64,000 bases of DNA from an uncultured Lachnospiraceae bacterium. Lineage in GTDB: Bacteria > Bacillota > Clostridia > Lachnospirales > Lachnospiraceae. The stretch spans positions 1-64,000 of the forward strand of contig URMK01000016.1 in NCBI GenBank assembly GCA_900548905.1, written 5' to 3'. The notes beneath the pieces were generated by a model. That model made no database searches and had not been told where the DNA came from. It was given only the letters and a program-made list of their open reading frames with translations. Position numbers and translations under genes: made by a program. The first letter of the stretch is position 1. Every line of letters begins with the position of its first letter. Of the stretch, positions 1-9,053 are shown one piece after another.

Positions 1-31
1 GCCGCCCCGGGGAAATGCAGGGGAGGGGGAT

Positions 32-64
32 GCGCAGGACACAAAGGGCCGTCTGAACTGTTAC
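32..64. repeat. 33-nt dispersed intergenic repeat, copy 1
   Basis: These 33 nt, just past the stop of the FtsX permease, match 45057-45089 with only three mismatches. Both copies end in TCTGAACTGTTAC and lie outside coding sequence next to a gene end. Bases 1-67 hold nothing else that I can identify. The role is unknown; a small dispersed element or a fragment of a larger one is possible. Confidence 0.55.
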
Positions 65-67
65 CCG

Positions 68-2608
68 TCACGCCATGTCATCCCGGAGTACATCAATGAT
101 ATTTTCTTTTCTGATTTTGTCCACCGCATACAGCATGGTAATAAATACGATGAAGAATACGCCCAGCACACTGACCGCCATGCTGCTCCACGGGAAAACA
201 AAGGAAACTTCCCCGCCGCCTTCCTGCATCCCCTTATAAATCAGGCAGGAAATGATTCCTGAAAGGGGCAGCCCCCAGGCAAATGTCCGCACGCCGTAAA
301 GAATACATTCAAAACGCATCATCTTATTAAAATCCCGGTCGGACATTCCCACCGAACGGAGCATGGCAAGCTCCCGTCTGCGCAGCTTGATATTGGTGGA
401 AATTGTGTTAAATACATTCGCAACCGCAATCAGCGATATCATTGCGATAAACACCGCAGAGAACAGGTTGACTATAAACAGCATATTACGGTTTTGTTCC
501 AATATTCCGTAAACATTATACAGATTATAATCCGCAGTGATACCGGCGCTCTCGATTATTTCCTGCATCCGGGCCACGGAACCGCCTGCATTTTCCGATT
601 CGAAGGTCATGCCCAGCTTTGTCGGTATGACCGTGGCATCCAAAACGTCAAACTGCGGCTTCACCCCATAAGGAGCGATTACCAGAAGCTCATATCCCGG
701 CCACTCCCCCGGATCTGTGGGCAGCAGATCCGGATAGTCCTTTACAAAAGAGGTCCGGATTGTTTTCGTCTGCATGCCGTCTTTGGATCGGATCGTGAAT
801 TCCATAGGTTCTTCCTGTGTATACCAGTATCCGGGCAATATTCCGGCAATAATCATATTATCCTCCTGCCCGGTATACTCCGCGGCGGACAGACCGATGC
901 CTGCAAGCAGGTCCTGATACACTTTATCCTCCACAAACTGAATATCCAGCTTCACTTCCATCGTTCCGCTTTCTCCGTCATATCCTGCCGGGCCGCCGAA
1001 TTCCTCCAGAAAATGATCGGATAAATCATTTACATCAAGCCGGCAGGAATACGTGGAAAGCGCCTGACAGGAGCTTTTCGTGACAGAGACAGCCGTTTTC
1101 ATTTCCTCATAAAGCCGGAAAAACTCGCTTTCCTCCATATCTCTCGTATAGAAGCAGATATCATAATCCTCAATCACCTCCGCCGAGCTTTCCGCGATCT
1201 GGTTCAGATACGTCCCAAAGGAGCCTGCCGCCACAAACAGCACCACACTTAACGTAAGCGACAGGACAATACTGCGGTAGCGCCGCTTGTTCCGCTTGAA
1301 ATTTTTTAACGCAAGCATTTCTTCCAGGCCGTAAAAATGTCTCGCAAACCGGGAAGCCTTTACCTCTTTCGCTTCCACCCTGACCTCGTTCGTCTGACGG
1401 ATACATTCCATCACAGGCATACCGGCGGCCTTTTTTGCCGGGAGATACGCCGAAATCAGAATGGTGATCATACTGATAACCACCGCAGCCGCAATCGCCG
1501 GCGCAGATACCACCAAAGTAAGCGAAACATTGTCATACATGATATTGGCAAAATTCTTTGCCACAAGGGAGAGCACAAGCCGGATACTCGGTAACCCGAT
1601 CAGAATCCCCAGCGGAATGCCGATGATACCGATGCAGAACCCTTCAAAAAGTACGGAATTGCGCAGCTGCTTTTCCGTAGCCCCCACCGACATGAGTATA
1701 CCGAACTGATGTGTCCGTTCATTTAATGAAATATGGAACGAATTATAAATCAGGAACACCGATCCCAGCATGACAAGGGCTATCAAAATACCGCCTATGG
1801 TGTACAAAAGCACCATGAGCAGCTTTTCGCCCGACAGCCCCATAAAACGCAGCACATCATCGTTCAGGACATATCCCCCGCCGCCCGTCAGGCCGGATGC
1901 ATAGGAATGGACCTGATACGGATTCTTCAGGGTGATAAATACGGTAAGGCTGTCCGGGTCTGCCTCCTCCGCTGCAGTGATCAGGGTATATCCCGGCGCC
2001 ATATATTCCTCGACAGCCGGCCGCTGGCAGATCCCCACAACCGTATATTCTTTTTCTGCCAGGGGCACAAGCGTTTCTTCCCCGGAACGATACGGATCAT
2101 GCTGGCTGAGCTTGATCTCCCCGCTCATACGGTTTCCCACCGCGAGCGTAAGCACATCGCCCACGGATATCTTCACGCCCCCGTTGGCCGCAATATGCGC
2201 CGGTATCACCACCTCGCTGCCGGTTTCCGGCAGCCTTCCGGAAAGCATTTTCAGGGGCAGCTCCTCCAAGGCCTCCCTGTCCCATCCGGTCACAAACAAA
2301 TAGGGCTTGTCGGGATTCTGTCCGCCTTCCAGCGACGCATACCCGATGTTACGCAGCGCCGCCGCACGTTCCACCCGGCTGTCCGCCTCCTGTTTTGACA
2401 CGAACGAAGAATCCGCAGCGGGAACCTGGACATGCCATCCGCCATATTTGGCAATTGCCCCCTTTATCATATAATTCTGCAATGACACCGCAAAGGTTGC
2501 GACCGCCGTTACCAGAGCCGCCGACAGCGCCACGCCGATAATGGTTACAAACGTTTGTGTTCGGTTTTTCCGCAGTCCCTGCAGTGCAACTTTATTAAAA
2601 ATATTCAT
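68..2608 (-). CDS. FtsX-like ABC transporter permease, two-repeat (846 aa)
   Basis: Membrane subunit of a MacB/LolCDE-type ABC exporter, a family that handles peptides, antimicrobials or lipids at the cell envelope. A first membrane span lies at about residues 19-42, followed by a large extracellular domain (about 45-262) and three spans (about 263-287, 318-345, 368-392). The arrangement then repeats: a span near 444-463, a second outside domain, and three C-terminal spans. The FtsX signatures QFGILMSVGA (near 301) and RELAMLRSVGM (C-terminal third) follow the first span of each triplet. Its start overlaps the stop of the upstream ATPase gene (shared A in TAATG), so the two are translationally coupled. 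The substrate cannot be told from sequence. No two-component genes adjoin it here, unlike the related module at 15.7-21.1 kb. Confidence 0.9.
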   Translation of the reverse strand: MNIFNKVALQGLRKNRTQTFVTIIGVALSAALVTAVATFAVSLQNYMIKGAIAKYGGWHVQVPAADSSFVSKQEADSRVERAAALRNIGYASLEGGQNPDKPYLFVTGWDREALEELPLKMLSGRLPETGSEVVIPAHIAANGGVKISVGDVLTLAVGNRMSGEIKLSQHDPYRSGEETLVPLAEKEYTVVGICQRPAVEEYMAPGYTLITAAEEADPDSLTVFITLKNPYQVHSYASGLTGGGGYVLNDDVLRFMGLSGEKLLMVLLYTIGGILIALVMLGSVFLIYNSFHISLNERTHQFGILMSVGATEKQLRNSVLFEGFCIGIIGIPLGILIGLPSIRLVLSLVAKNFANIMYDNVSLTLVVSAPAIAAAVVISMITILISAYLPAKKAAGMPVMECIRQTNEVRVEAKEVKASRFARHFYGLEEMLALKNFKRNKRRYRSIVLSLTLSVVLFVAAGSFGTYLNQIAESSAEVIEDYDICFYTRDMEESEFFRLYEEMKTAVSVTKSSCQALSTYSCRLDVNDLSDHFLEEFGGPAGYDGESGTMEVKLDIQFVEDKVYQDLLAGIGLSAAEYTGQEDNMIIAGILPGYWYTQEEPMEFTIRSKDGMQTKTIRTSFVKDYPDLLPTDPGEWPGYELLVIAPYGVKPQFDVLDATVIPTKLGMTFESENAGGSVARMQEIIESAGITADYNLYNVYGILEQNRNMLFIVNLFSAVFIAMISLIAVANVFNTISTNIKLRRRELAMLRSVGMSDRDFNKMMRFECILYGVRTFAWGLPLSGIISCLIYKGMQEGGGEVSFVFPWSSMAVSVLGVFFIVFITMLYAVDKIRKENIIDVLRDDMA

Positions 2609-3294
2609 TATCGCGCCACCTGCCTCTCATCCTTTATCACGTTCCCGTCTGCAATCGTAATAATACGGTCTGCCTGCAATGCTATTTTCTCATCATGCGT
2701 GACCATAAGCAAAGTCTGGTTATATTTTTTGTGGCTTTCCTTTAACAGCCGGATGATTTCTTCCCCGTTCCGGCTGTCCAGACTTCCGGTGGGTTCATCT
2801 GCCAGGCAGACCTGCGGCGCATTCATCAAAGCCCGCCCGATCGCCACACGCTGCTGCTGCCCTCCGGATAGCTGATTCGGCAGATGCGTCCTTCTCTCCT
2901 GCAGGCCCAGCAGATCCAGCAGTTCATTCAGCCTTTCCTTATCCACCTTCCGTTTATCCATCAGAATCGGCAGCGTGATATTCTCCACCACATTTAAAGT
3001 CGGGATCAGATTATGAAACTGATAAATCAGCCCCACCTTCCGTCTCCGGAAAACCGCAAGCGCTTCATGATTTCCTGCATACACATCTTCCCCGTCCAGG
3101 AAAACCTTTCCTCCCGAAGGCACATCCACCCCTGCAATCACATGCAGCAATGTAGATTTCCCCGATCCCGAGGATCCGATAATCGCCGTAAAATCCCCCT
3201 TGTCAATCGTAAGGGAAACATGATTAAGCGCTTTAACCTGATTCTCTCCCTTACCATATACCTTGGACAAATTAACAACCTTTAAAAATTCCAT
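2608..3294 (-). CDS. ABC transporter ATP-binding protein (228 aa)
   Basis: Cytoplasmic ATPase partner of the FtsX permease at 68-2608. Walker A GSSGSGKST is at residues 40-48, the Q-loop is in YQFHN (about 91-95), the signature LSGGQQQR at 142-149, Walker B with DEPTG at about 166-170, and the switch histidine at 200. Length and motifs fit the MacB/LolD/SalX family, which pairs with FtsX-type permeases. A good ribosome site (AGGAGGCTC) precedes ATG, and the stop overlaps the permease start. The upstream region (3295-3400) has an AT-rich stretch that could hold the promoter, but no clear -35 box was seen. Confidence 0.93.
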   Translation of the reverse strand: MEFLKVVNLSKVYGKGENQVKALNHVSLTIDKGDFTAIIGSSGSGKSTLLHVIAGVDVPSGGKVFLDGEDVYAGNHEALAVFRRRKVGLIYQFHNLIPTLNVVENITLPILMDKRKVDKERLNELLDLLGLQERRTHLPNQLSGGQQQRVAIGRALMNAPQVCLADEPTGSLDSRNGEEIIRLLKESHKKYNQTLLMVTHDEKIALQADRIITIADGNVIKDERQVAR

Positions 3295-3400
3295 TATATG
3301 AGCCTCCTATCGTTCTTTTCGTTATCTCATATAATAGAACCGCATCCTTACATCTGCGTGACTTTTGGGTGAGAGATCCGTCACATTCCCCCTCTCTGTT

Positions 3401-3430
3401 TAAAAAAAGGAAAGCATCTGCGCTTTCCCC
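3401..3430 (-). terminator. Intrinsic terminator after the VOC gene
   Basis: On the minus strand a 7-bp stem (GGAAAGC / GCTTTCC, loop of 6) is followed directly by seven T. It lies just beyond the stop of the VOC gene at 3437 and separates it from the ABC operon promoter region. Confidence 0.75.
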
Positions 3431-3436
3431 TTTTTC

Positions 3437-3865
3437 CTATCTCAGTGCAAATCCCTCACTGTCAAACATTTCCTTCATATTACACAGACAAAACGGATGC
3501 CCCTCCGGATCAAACATCACTCTCCACCCGTCCGAAAACTGCTTCTCCGCGATCACCGCTCCGCAGGCAAGCGCATGCGCCACCGCTTGTTCCAGATCAT
3601 TCACCGCAAAGTCCAGATGGGCCATCTGCTGCTGCGCTCCGGGTTCTTCCGGCCACACGGGAGGCACATATGCAGGATTGCGCTGAAACAGGATGCCCGG
3701 ATACGCCCCCTGCGCCGCTCCCGGTACCCCTACACATGCCCAGTCCTCATCATGGAACGGAATTTCCCACTTGAGCAGTTTCGCATAGAATTGCGCCAAT
3801 TCGTATGGCTCCCTGCAGTCTGCCGTGAATGTGTACATTTTGATTTTTAGTTCCTTTTCTGCCAT
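3437..3865 (-). CDS. VOC/glyoxalase-like family protein (142 aa)
   Basis: Small vicinal-oxygen-chelate fold protein. The two beta-alpha-beta-beta-beta modules are visible: YTFTADCREPYELAQFYAKLL at the N-terminus and MAHLDFAVNDLEQAVAHAL in the second half. His83 and Glu121 lie where metal ligands usually sit in this superfamily. It most resembles the glyoxalase-like subgroup found as stand-alone resistance or lyase-like proteins; the substrate is unknown. ATG is preceded by GGGAGGCGG. It is separated from the upstream gene by about 120 bases and has its own terminator, so it may be a single-gene unit. Confidence 0.8.
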   Translation of the reverse strand: MAEKELKIKMYTFTADCREPYELAQFYAKLLKWEIPFHDEDWACVGVPGAAQGAYPGILFQRNPAYVPPVWPEEPGAQQQMAHLDFAVNDLEQAVAHALACGAVIAEKQFSDGWRVMFDPEGHPFCLCNMKEMFDSEGFALR

Positions 3866-3986
3866 AATACCGCCTCCCGCTGATTCTCCCAGCCCATTCC
3901 TGTTATTTATTCCCGCAGACTATTTGGCTGTGGATCTGCCAAACAAGCCTTTTTTATACTGTACCATACAAAAGAAAAAAATACTA

Positions 3987-5573
3987 TCATACTGTCTGAA
4001 ACAGAAAAACGAGTACTATCAAGAGAAGAAGGATACCCAGCAGAGGCAGCAGCATTCCCGGGCGGAATGCTTTTGCCCCGCCCTGTTCCTTTTCAGGTTC
4101 CAACAGCATCCCCCAGGGGCTGTAGGGGCTTATGGGCCATTGCAGATAAGGTATATTTTCCCCGCCGATAGACCCAAGGAACTGGTTCCAGTCCCTTTCC
4201 AGCTCGTTTTTCCCTTTTTCCCAATCCTGGCCGGCATCCTCCGCACCCGTCAGGGCAGAAAAGAAACCGGCGGACTGCCTGGCCTTTTTACCGGTATAGT
4301 TTTCCCTGTTTTCTGCGGTGCCATAAAATTCACCCGCCGCATATTTCAGCCCCTCCTCCAGTGTCCTGCCCGGCTCCTGTTCCTTCATAAACAACTGGAT
4401 GACATGATAATAAACCCGGCGGACTCCTGACATGTCCGTTTTCCTTCCGTCATTTCCCCCGTCCGGTCCCTGCCGGTCAAAGCGCTGGTTCATATAAACG
4501 TCAATGAGCCGCTGGAAGGCCTGCCGGATGTCCCGTGCCATATCCTGCCCCACTCCGGCATGTTCCGAATAAACCTGGGCCTTTACCATACTCTCCGCCA
4601 GCAAAAAGCCGGCCAGCGCTTCATTGCCCCGCAGAGCCGGCAGCCTTTGGAACAAATCCCCTTTCCCTGTAAAATACGTGAGAAACCGTTCCGTCCGTTC
4701 CAAATCGGTTGCCGTATAATGCTTATTTTTCAGCTGGCGGACATCGGCCTGGGAATACAGCCGGATACAGGTCTGCTCTCTTTTGCGGATATGCTCCCGG
4801 TAACCCGTTTCCGCCCGGATCCCCATTCCTTCCCCTTTCCGGTAAAGAACACCTTCCGGAAATTCCTCCCGCTTTTGCGGGCCTTCCTGATAAATATTCC
4901 TCTCCCCGTTCCCCCGCTCTTTAGAAATAAGCACCGCATTATCACTGATCTGCTTTAACAGCTGGAAGCGGAGGATATCGGCCGCCCCTTTCTCCCCGCA
5001 GCGGGACAGGAACGCTATAAGGGCGGGATATCTGGCGGCGGAAACCTTTCCAACCGCTTCCAGTAAGAAGGAATTCAGCTGCTTTGCATACGAAGCCTGT
5101 TCCTTCCCTGAAAGCCCCTCGAAAAGTCCCTCCAGAAGTTGGTTGTAAGCTTCTTTCAGATAGGCAAGCTCCTGAGATAACCCAAGAAAAGGACGGGCCT
5201 GCCAGCCCTCCAGCATCTCCCATGCTTCCCGGAGACGTTCCTCCGCCAGAACACCCGCCCCCTCTTCCGTCTCTCTTTGGCTTTCCGTCCCCTTCTGGCT
5301 GCGCAACGCATCCCGGGAAAGCGCCGCTTCATCGGCACGTATCCCGTCCGTTTGCGTCTCTGCCCGGGGAGGCTGCGTTTTCGGAACCGGAGTTCCCGAT
5401 CCGCCCATTTTTTCAAGCGCTTCATCCACCGCTTCTCCTGACGCTTTGATAAAATTTTTACCGATAGCCAAAGCCGCCTCTTTTTCCAAATCCGCAAGCT
5501 TCTCATTTCCGGAACCGGTAAGCCCGGTTTTCCGCTCCGTTTTCTCCGGATAATTTACAGGGAATATCTCCAT
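3987..5573 (-). CDS. Unrecognised tail-anchored protein (528 aa)
   Basis: I do not recognise this protein. It has no signal peptide and a charged, mostly helical soluble part (residues about 1-500). The extreme C-terminus has one hydrophobic segment (about 505-526, LLPLLGILLLLIVLVFLF), which would anchor it in the membrane with the bulk in the cytoplasm. A low-complexity Pro/Thr/Glu-rich linker lies at about 58-110. Cysteines are rare and no catalytic motif is visible. ATG follows GGGAGGCGTT at good spacing. Its neighbours are a MATE exporter upstream and a VOC gene downstream, all on the minus strand, which does not suggest a function. Coding is supported by length, ribosome site and codon pattern. 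Confidence 0.75.
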   Translation of the reverse strand: MEIFPVNYPEKTERKTGLTGSGNEKLADLEKEAALAIGKNFIKASGEAVDEALEKMGGSGTPVPKTQPPRAETQTDGIRADEAALSRDALRSQKGTESQRETEEGAGVLAEERLREAWEMLEGWQARPFLGLSQELAYLKEAYNQLLEGLFEGLSGKEQASYAKQLNSFLLEAVGKVSAARYPALIAFLSRCGEKGAADILRFQLLKQISDNAVLISKERGNGERNIYQEGPQKREEFPEGVLYRKGEGMGIRAETGYREHIRKREQTCIRLYSQADVRQLKNKHYTATDLERTERFLTYFTGKGDLFQRLPALRGNEALAGFLLAESMVKAQVYSEHAGVGQDMARDIRQAFQRLIDVYMNQRFDRQGPDGGNDGRKTDMSGVRRVYYHVIQLFMKEQEPGRTLEEGLKYAAGEFYGTAENRENYTGKKARQSAGFFSALTGAEDAGQDWEKGKNELERDWNQFLGSIGGENIPYLQWPISPYSPWGMLLEPEKEQGGAKAFRPGMLLPLLGILLLLIVLVFLFQTV

Positions 5574-5688
5574 AACGCCTCCCGATTTCCTTTACCTCTT
5601 TTATCGGCAGGTTTTTCCCGAAAATAACCGCTGTGCACCAATTCCGTCCTGCGTCTTCCTTAGAGGCCGTCCGGAGGAAGGGGTCCTT

Positions 5689-7035
5689 TTACCAGGATTT
5701 CAGCTTTTTCATACGGAAGAAATAGCTGGTGACCAGAATCACATCGGCCCCTACCCAGGCCAGTATCTCCGCATAAAAAATACCTTCCTCTCCCATCAGC
5801 AGGGGAAGCAGGATCGCGGCTCCGGTGCGCATTGCAAATTCCGCGATTCCGGAAACCATGGGAAGCAGGGTGTCTCCCATCCCCTGAAGGGCGGATCGGG
5901 TCACATGCAGCACATAAAGTATAGGAAGGAATACACTCATGATTGCCAGATAATGATAGGCAATTCCCAGAGTGGCCGTCACATCCTCCGGGGAACCGGA
6001 TATAAAACAGCCCAGAATGGCTTTACCGAAAAGAAGCATCCCCCCTGCAATGACGGCGGAGGTCACCATAGCTACAAGCAGAGCGGAACGCATACCCTTG
6101 CTGATCCGGCCGACTTTCTTTGCTCCCAGGTTCTGCCCCACATAGGTCACCATGGCATAGCCATAGGAGGTGGCTGCCACCTCCAGTATTCCGTACAGCT
6201 TATTGGTGGCCGTAAAGCCTGCGATGAAGAGAACGCCGAAGCCGTTCACCACAAACTGAACGATCATGCCGCCCACCGCGATAATGGCATTCTGGAAAGC
6301 CATGGGGAGACCAAGCTTCATCAGATAGATACACAGGGACCGTTCCATCCGGAAATCCTCTTTGGTAAAAGCAAGCACCTCAACCCGCAGGATAGCGAAC
6401 AGGCAGAAAACACCGGAACAGATCTGCGCGATGACCGTAGCCCCTGCCGCTCCCTGGATCCCCCAGTGAAAAACAAGGACAAACACCAGATCCAGAACCA
6501 CATTAATAACTGCCGCAACTATCATCGCATACAAAGGCGTTTTGCCGTCTCCCAGGGCGCGGAGGATAGAAGCCAGGATATTATAAGCCATTACCACCGG
6601 AATTCCCAGGAACATGATCCGCAGATAAGCCAGCGAATCCTCTATAATAGAATCCGGTGTCTGCAGCAGCTCCAGCACCGGCCTTGCAAGAAGCTGGCTG
6701 AACACCAGAAGAAACACCGAAGTCCCAAGTGCTAAAAGGAGGGAATTCGCCACAGTTTTACGCAGCCGTTTATAATCCCCTGCTCCGAATTCATGGGACA
6801 TTTTTATGGAAAAGCCCTGGGTAAAGCCCTGGATGGTACCCAGAATCATCCAGTTCAGCCAGTCGGCAGCCCCCAGTGCCGCAAGCGCCCCGACGCCCAG
6901 TGCCTGTCCCACAACCATCGTATCCACAACGGTATAGAACTGCTGAAATACATTTCCGATCATCAGCGGCAAAGAAAAAGCCAGGATAAGTTTTAACGGT
7001 TTTCCCTCCGTCATGTTCTGAATACGTGCTGCCAT
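5689..7035 (-). CDS. MATE family efflux transporter (448 aa)
   Basis: Twelve-span cation-coupled exporter of the MATE superfamily (NorM/DinF-like), which extrudes drugs or metabolites. The N-terminal MTEGKPLKLILAFSLPLMIGNVFQQ and the repeated second-half segment beginning MKLGLPMAFQNAIIAVGGM show the two-fold repeat. FQQFYTVVDTMVVGQ is the usual first-span signature. Length (about 450) is normal. ATG follows GGAGTAACGA. A second, distantly related MATE gene is divergent 169 bases away; they are not recent duplicates. The substrate is unknown. Confidence 0.92.
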   Translation of the reverse strand: MAARIQNMTEGKPLKLILAFSLPLMIGNVFQQFYTVVDTMVVGQALGVGALAALGAADWLNWMILGTIQGFTQGFSIKMSHEFGAGDYKRLRKTVANSLLLALGTSVFLLVFSQLLARPVLELLQTPDSIIEDSLAYLRIMFLGIPVVMAYNILASILRALGDGKTPLYAMIVAAVINVVLDLVFVLVFHWGIQGAAGATVIAQICSGVFCLFAILRVEVLAFTKEDFRMERSLCIYLMKLGLPMAFQNAIIAVGGMIVQFVVNGFGVLFIAGFTATNKLYGILEVAATSYGYAMVTYVGQNLGAKKVGRISKGMRSALLVAMVTSAVIAGGMLLFGKAILGCFISGSPEDVTATLGIAYHYLAIMSVFLPILYVLHVTRSALQGMGDTLLPMVSGIAEFAMRTGAAILLPLLMGEEGIFYAEILAWVGADVILVTSYFFRMKKLKSW

Positions 7036-7082
7036 TCGTTACTCCAACCTTTCTGTCTGTTTCGAAATGTTCATTAATAACC

Positions 7083-7107
7083 TTACTGTTCACTCCGTGA
7101 CCAGTAA
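7083..7107. promoter_or_regulatory. Imperfect 11-bp dyad between divergent MATE genes
   Basis: TTACTGTTCAC at 7083-7093 is mirrored by GTGACCAGTAA at 7097-7107 with one mismatch and a 3-nt centre. It lies in the 169-bp gap between the two MATE genes and could be an operator serving both. It also shares the TTACTGTTCA core with repeats elsewhere in the window, so a dispersed repeat is an alternative. Confidence 0.4.
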
Positions 7108-7204
7108 CATGCAAAAGGAAACCTGCACCGCCTTTACAAAGGCCGCATGCAAGTTTATAATCACACTATAGCAGAAAATACAGAAAAACAAAAGAGGCGG
7201 ATTT

Positions 7205-8608
7205 ATGGCTCAGGAAAATACGGTAAATGATTTTTCCAAGGGGAGTGTGGTTAAAAATATACTAACCCTGGCGCTTCCCATGACATTAGCCCAGCTGATC
7301 AATATCCTTTATAATATCGTAGACCGGATGTATATCGGACGTATTCCGGAGCATGCCACGCTGTCGCTCACCGGCCTTGGCCTGTCCATGCCTATTATTA
7401 CCGTGATCATTGCCTTTGCCAACCTGTTCGGCGTGGGGGGTGCCCCGCTGTGTTCCATAGCCAGGGGGAAAGGGGATATCAAAGGGGCTGAAAGTATCGT
7501 TGGCAATGCTTTTACGATGCTTTTGGTCACCGGAGTCCTGCTGACCGCGGCGGGACTATTCTTCAGGAAACCCCTGCTGTATGCTTTCGGGGCGAGTGAA
7601 GCCACTTTTCCTTATGCCGACAGTTATCTTTCCATTTATCTGCTGGGAAGCACCTTTGTGACCGTCAGCCTGGGAATGAACAGTTATATTAATGCCCAGG
7701 GTTTTGCACGGATGGGTATGGTTACGACGCTCATAGGGGCGGTTCTCAATATCCTTTTGGATCCTCTTTTTATCTTTACTCTGGATATGGGAATCCGGGG
7801 TGCGGCCATTGCCACGGTGATATCCCAGCTGGCCTCCGCCCTATGGACGTTGCATTTCCTCACAAGTCCCAAGGCCATCCTTCGCATCCGCCTTTCCTGC
7901 ATGCGGCCCTGCCTGAAAACTATCCGGGATATCACGGCACTGGGGCTTTCCAATTTTATGATGGCAATTACCAACAGTATTGTCCAGGTGGTCTGCAACG
8001 CCACCCTTTCTATATATGGCGGGGATTTATATGTAGGGGTTATGACAGTGATTAACTCCATCCGCGAAATCGTTTCCATGCCGGTTTCCGGTGTGACCAA
8101 CGGTTCCCAGCCGGTTATCAGCTTTAATTACGGCGCTGAAAAATATGACCGGATTAAGACCGCCATCCGTTTTATGGCGGTCAGCTGTATTGCCTATACC
8201 ACCGCTGTCTGGGGAATCCTGCATTTATTTCCCGTTTTCTTCATCCATATCTTTAACACGCAGGCCGATCTGGTGGAAGCGGCGATCCCTTCCATGCAGA
8301 TTTATTATTTCGGTTTTTTCATGATGTCTCTTCAGTTTTCCGGGCAGACGGTCTTCCAGGCTTTGGGAAAAGCAAAATATGCCATCTTTTTTTCCATTCT
8401 CCGGAAAGTCGTCATCGTGGCCCCTCTCACCATCCTTCTGCCCAGATGGATCTCGCCTTCCGTGAACGGTGTCTTTCTTGCGGAGCCTGTCTCCAATTTT
8501 ATCGGAGGCACCGCCTGCTTTGTTACCATGCTGGTTGTTGTGGGCAGGGAATTAAAGGCCGCGCAGAAAATGCAGATCGATACGGCTGAGAATACGGGCA
8601 GAGGATAA
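7205..8608 (+). CDS. MATE family efflux transporter (467 aa)
   Basis: Second MATE exporter, of the MepA-like branch: the N-terminal ALPMTLAQLINILYNIVDRMYIG motif and FGVGGAPLCSIARGKGD loop are typical of Firmicute multidrug MATE proteins. Twelve spans are evident, with the second half starting near ALGLSNFMMAITNSIVQ. ATG is preceded by AGAGGCGGATTT. It is transcribed away from the other MATE gene. It is not closely similar to that neighbour, so the two probably differ in substrate. The stop is followed by about 180 bases with a repeat and then the tRNA promoter. Confidence 0.92.
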   Translation: MAQENTVNDFSKGSVVKNILTLALPMTLAQLINILYNIVDRMYIGRIPEHATLSLTGLGLSMPIITVIIAFANLFGVGGAPLCSIARGKGDIKGAESIVGNAFTMLLVTGVLLTAAGLFFRKPLLYAFGASEATFPYADSYLSIYLLGSTFVTVSLGMNSYINAQGFARMGMVTTLIGAVLNILLDPLFIFTLDMGIRGAAIATVISQLASALWTLHFLTSPKAILRIRLSCMRPCLKTIRDITALGLSNFMMAITNSIVQVVCNATLSIYGGDLYVGVMTVINSIREIVSMPVSGVTNGSQPVISFNYGAEKYDRIKTAIRFMAVSCIAYTTAVWGILHLFPVFFIHIFNTQADLVEAAIPSMQIYYFGFFMMSLQFSGQTVFQALGKAKYAIFFSILRKVVIVAPLTILLPRWISPSVNGVFLAEPVSNFIGGTACFVTMLVVVGRELKAAQKMQIDTAENTGRG

Positions 8609-8651
8609 GGCCGGCAGTACCCTCGTGACAGCGTTTGGCCCCTTTTCTCGC

Positions 8652-8674
8652 GGTCTGCCCAGTAGATGTGCAGA
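8652..8674. repeat. Short dispersed repeat, copy A
   Basis: These 23 nt (GGTCTGC...GTGCAGA) match part of the repeat at 56934-56956 with three mismatches, and like copies 32-64 and 45057-45089 are followed by AACTGTTAC. Found only between genes. Confidence 0.45.
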
Positions 8675-8723
8675 ACTGTTACAAAAATTGTCACAAAAAT
8701 TTATATTTTTTCCCAAACCCCTA

Positions 8724-8752
8724 TTGACATTTATTACTGTATCGGGTAGAAT
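8724..8752 (+). promoter_or_regulatory. Sigma-A promoter of tRNA-Arg
   Basis: A consensus TTGACA at 8724-8729 is separated by exactly 17 bp from TAGAAT at 8747-8752, 35 bases before the tRNA. This is a strong constitutive-type promoter, as expected for a tRNA gene. Confidence 0.85.
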
Positions 8753-8786
8753 ATAGAACGTTGCCGGAGTTAATCCGTAACATAAT

Positions 8787-8860
<74 letters not shown>

Positions 8861-8871
8861 CTGACAGAGAA

Positions 8872-8911
8872 TGCTGCAGAATGATTATTTATCATTTTGC
8901 AGTATTTTTTT
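8872..8911 (+). terminator. Intrinsic terminator after tRNA-Arg
   Basis: A 12-bp stem (8874-8885 with 8891-8902, one G-U pair, 5-nt loop) is followed by an eight-base T-rich run. It sits 13 bases after the tRNA. A second, weaker hairpin (CCTCCG/CGGAGG then TTTTTT) follows at about 8912-8948. Confidence 0.85.
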
Positions 8912-8953
8912 ACCTCCGGAAGCCGTCGGGCAATTCGGAGGTTTTTTATATCC

Positions 8954-8988
8954 GTTCAGACAGGTTCGCGCATTCACTGCACAGACCA
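8954..8988. repeat. 35-nt dispersed repeat, copy B
   Basis: These 35 nt match 56925-56959 at 28 of 35 positions, beginning GTTCAG.CAGGT and ending CAGACCA. Both copies are intergenic. Copy A (8652-8674) shares the central part. Confidence 0.5.
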
Positions 8989-9013
8989 TAAAAAGCGTGG
9001 CGGCACCTTTTTT

Positions 9014-9048
9014 AAAGCGGACAGCGCGCGGAGCGCGTCATCCGCTTT
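9014..9048. terminator. Bidirectional terminator
   Basis: AAAGCGGA at 9014-9021 pairs with TCCGCTTT at 9041-9048, with an inner GCGC/GCGC stem. T-runs follow on the plus strand and (as A-run before it) on the minus strand. It ends six bases before the stop of the M55 peptidase gene, so it probably terminates that operon. Confidence 0.75.
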
Positions 9049-9053
9049 TTTTC

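Noticed and set aside
5905..6735. 276-codon plus-strand frame opposite the MATE gene
   Set aside because: His/Gln-rich shadow of a membrane-protein gene.
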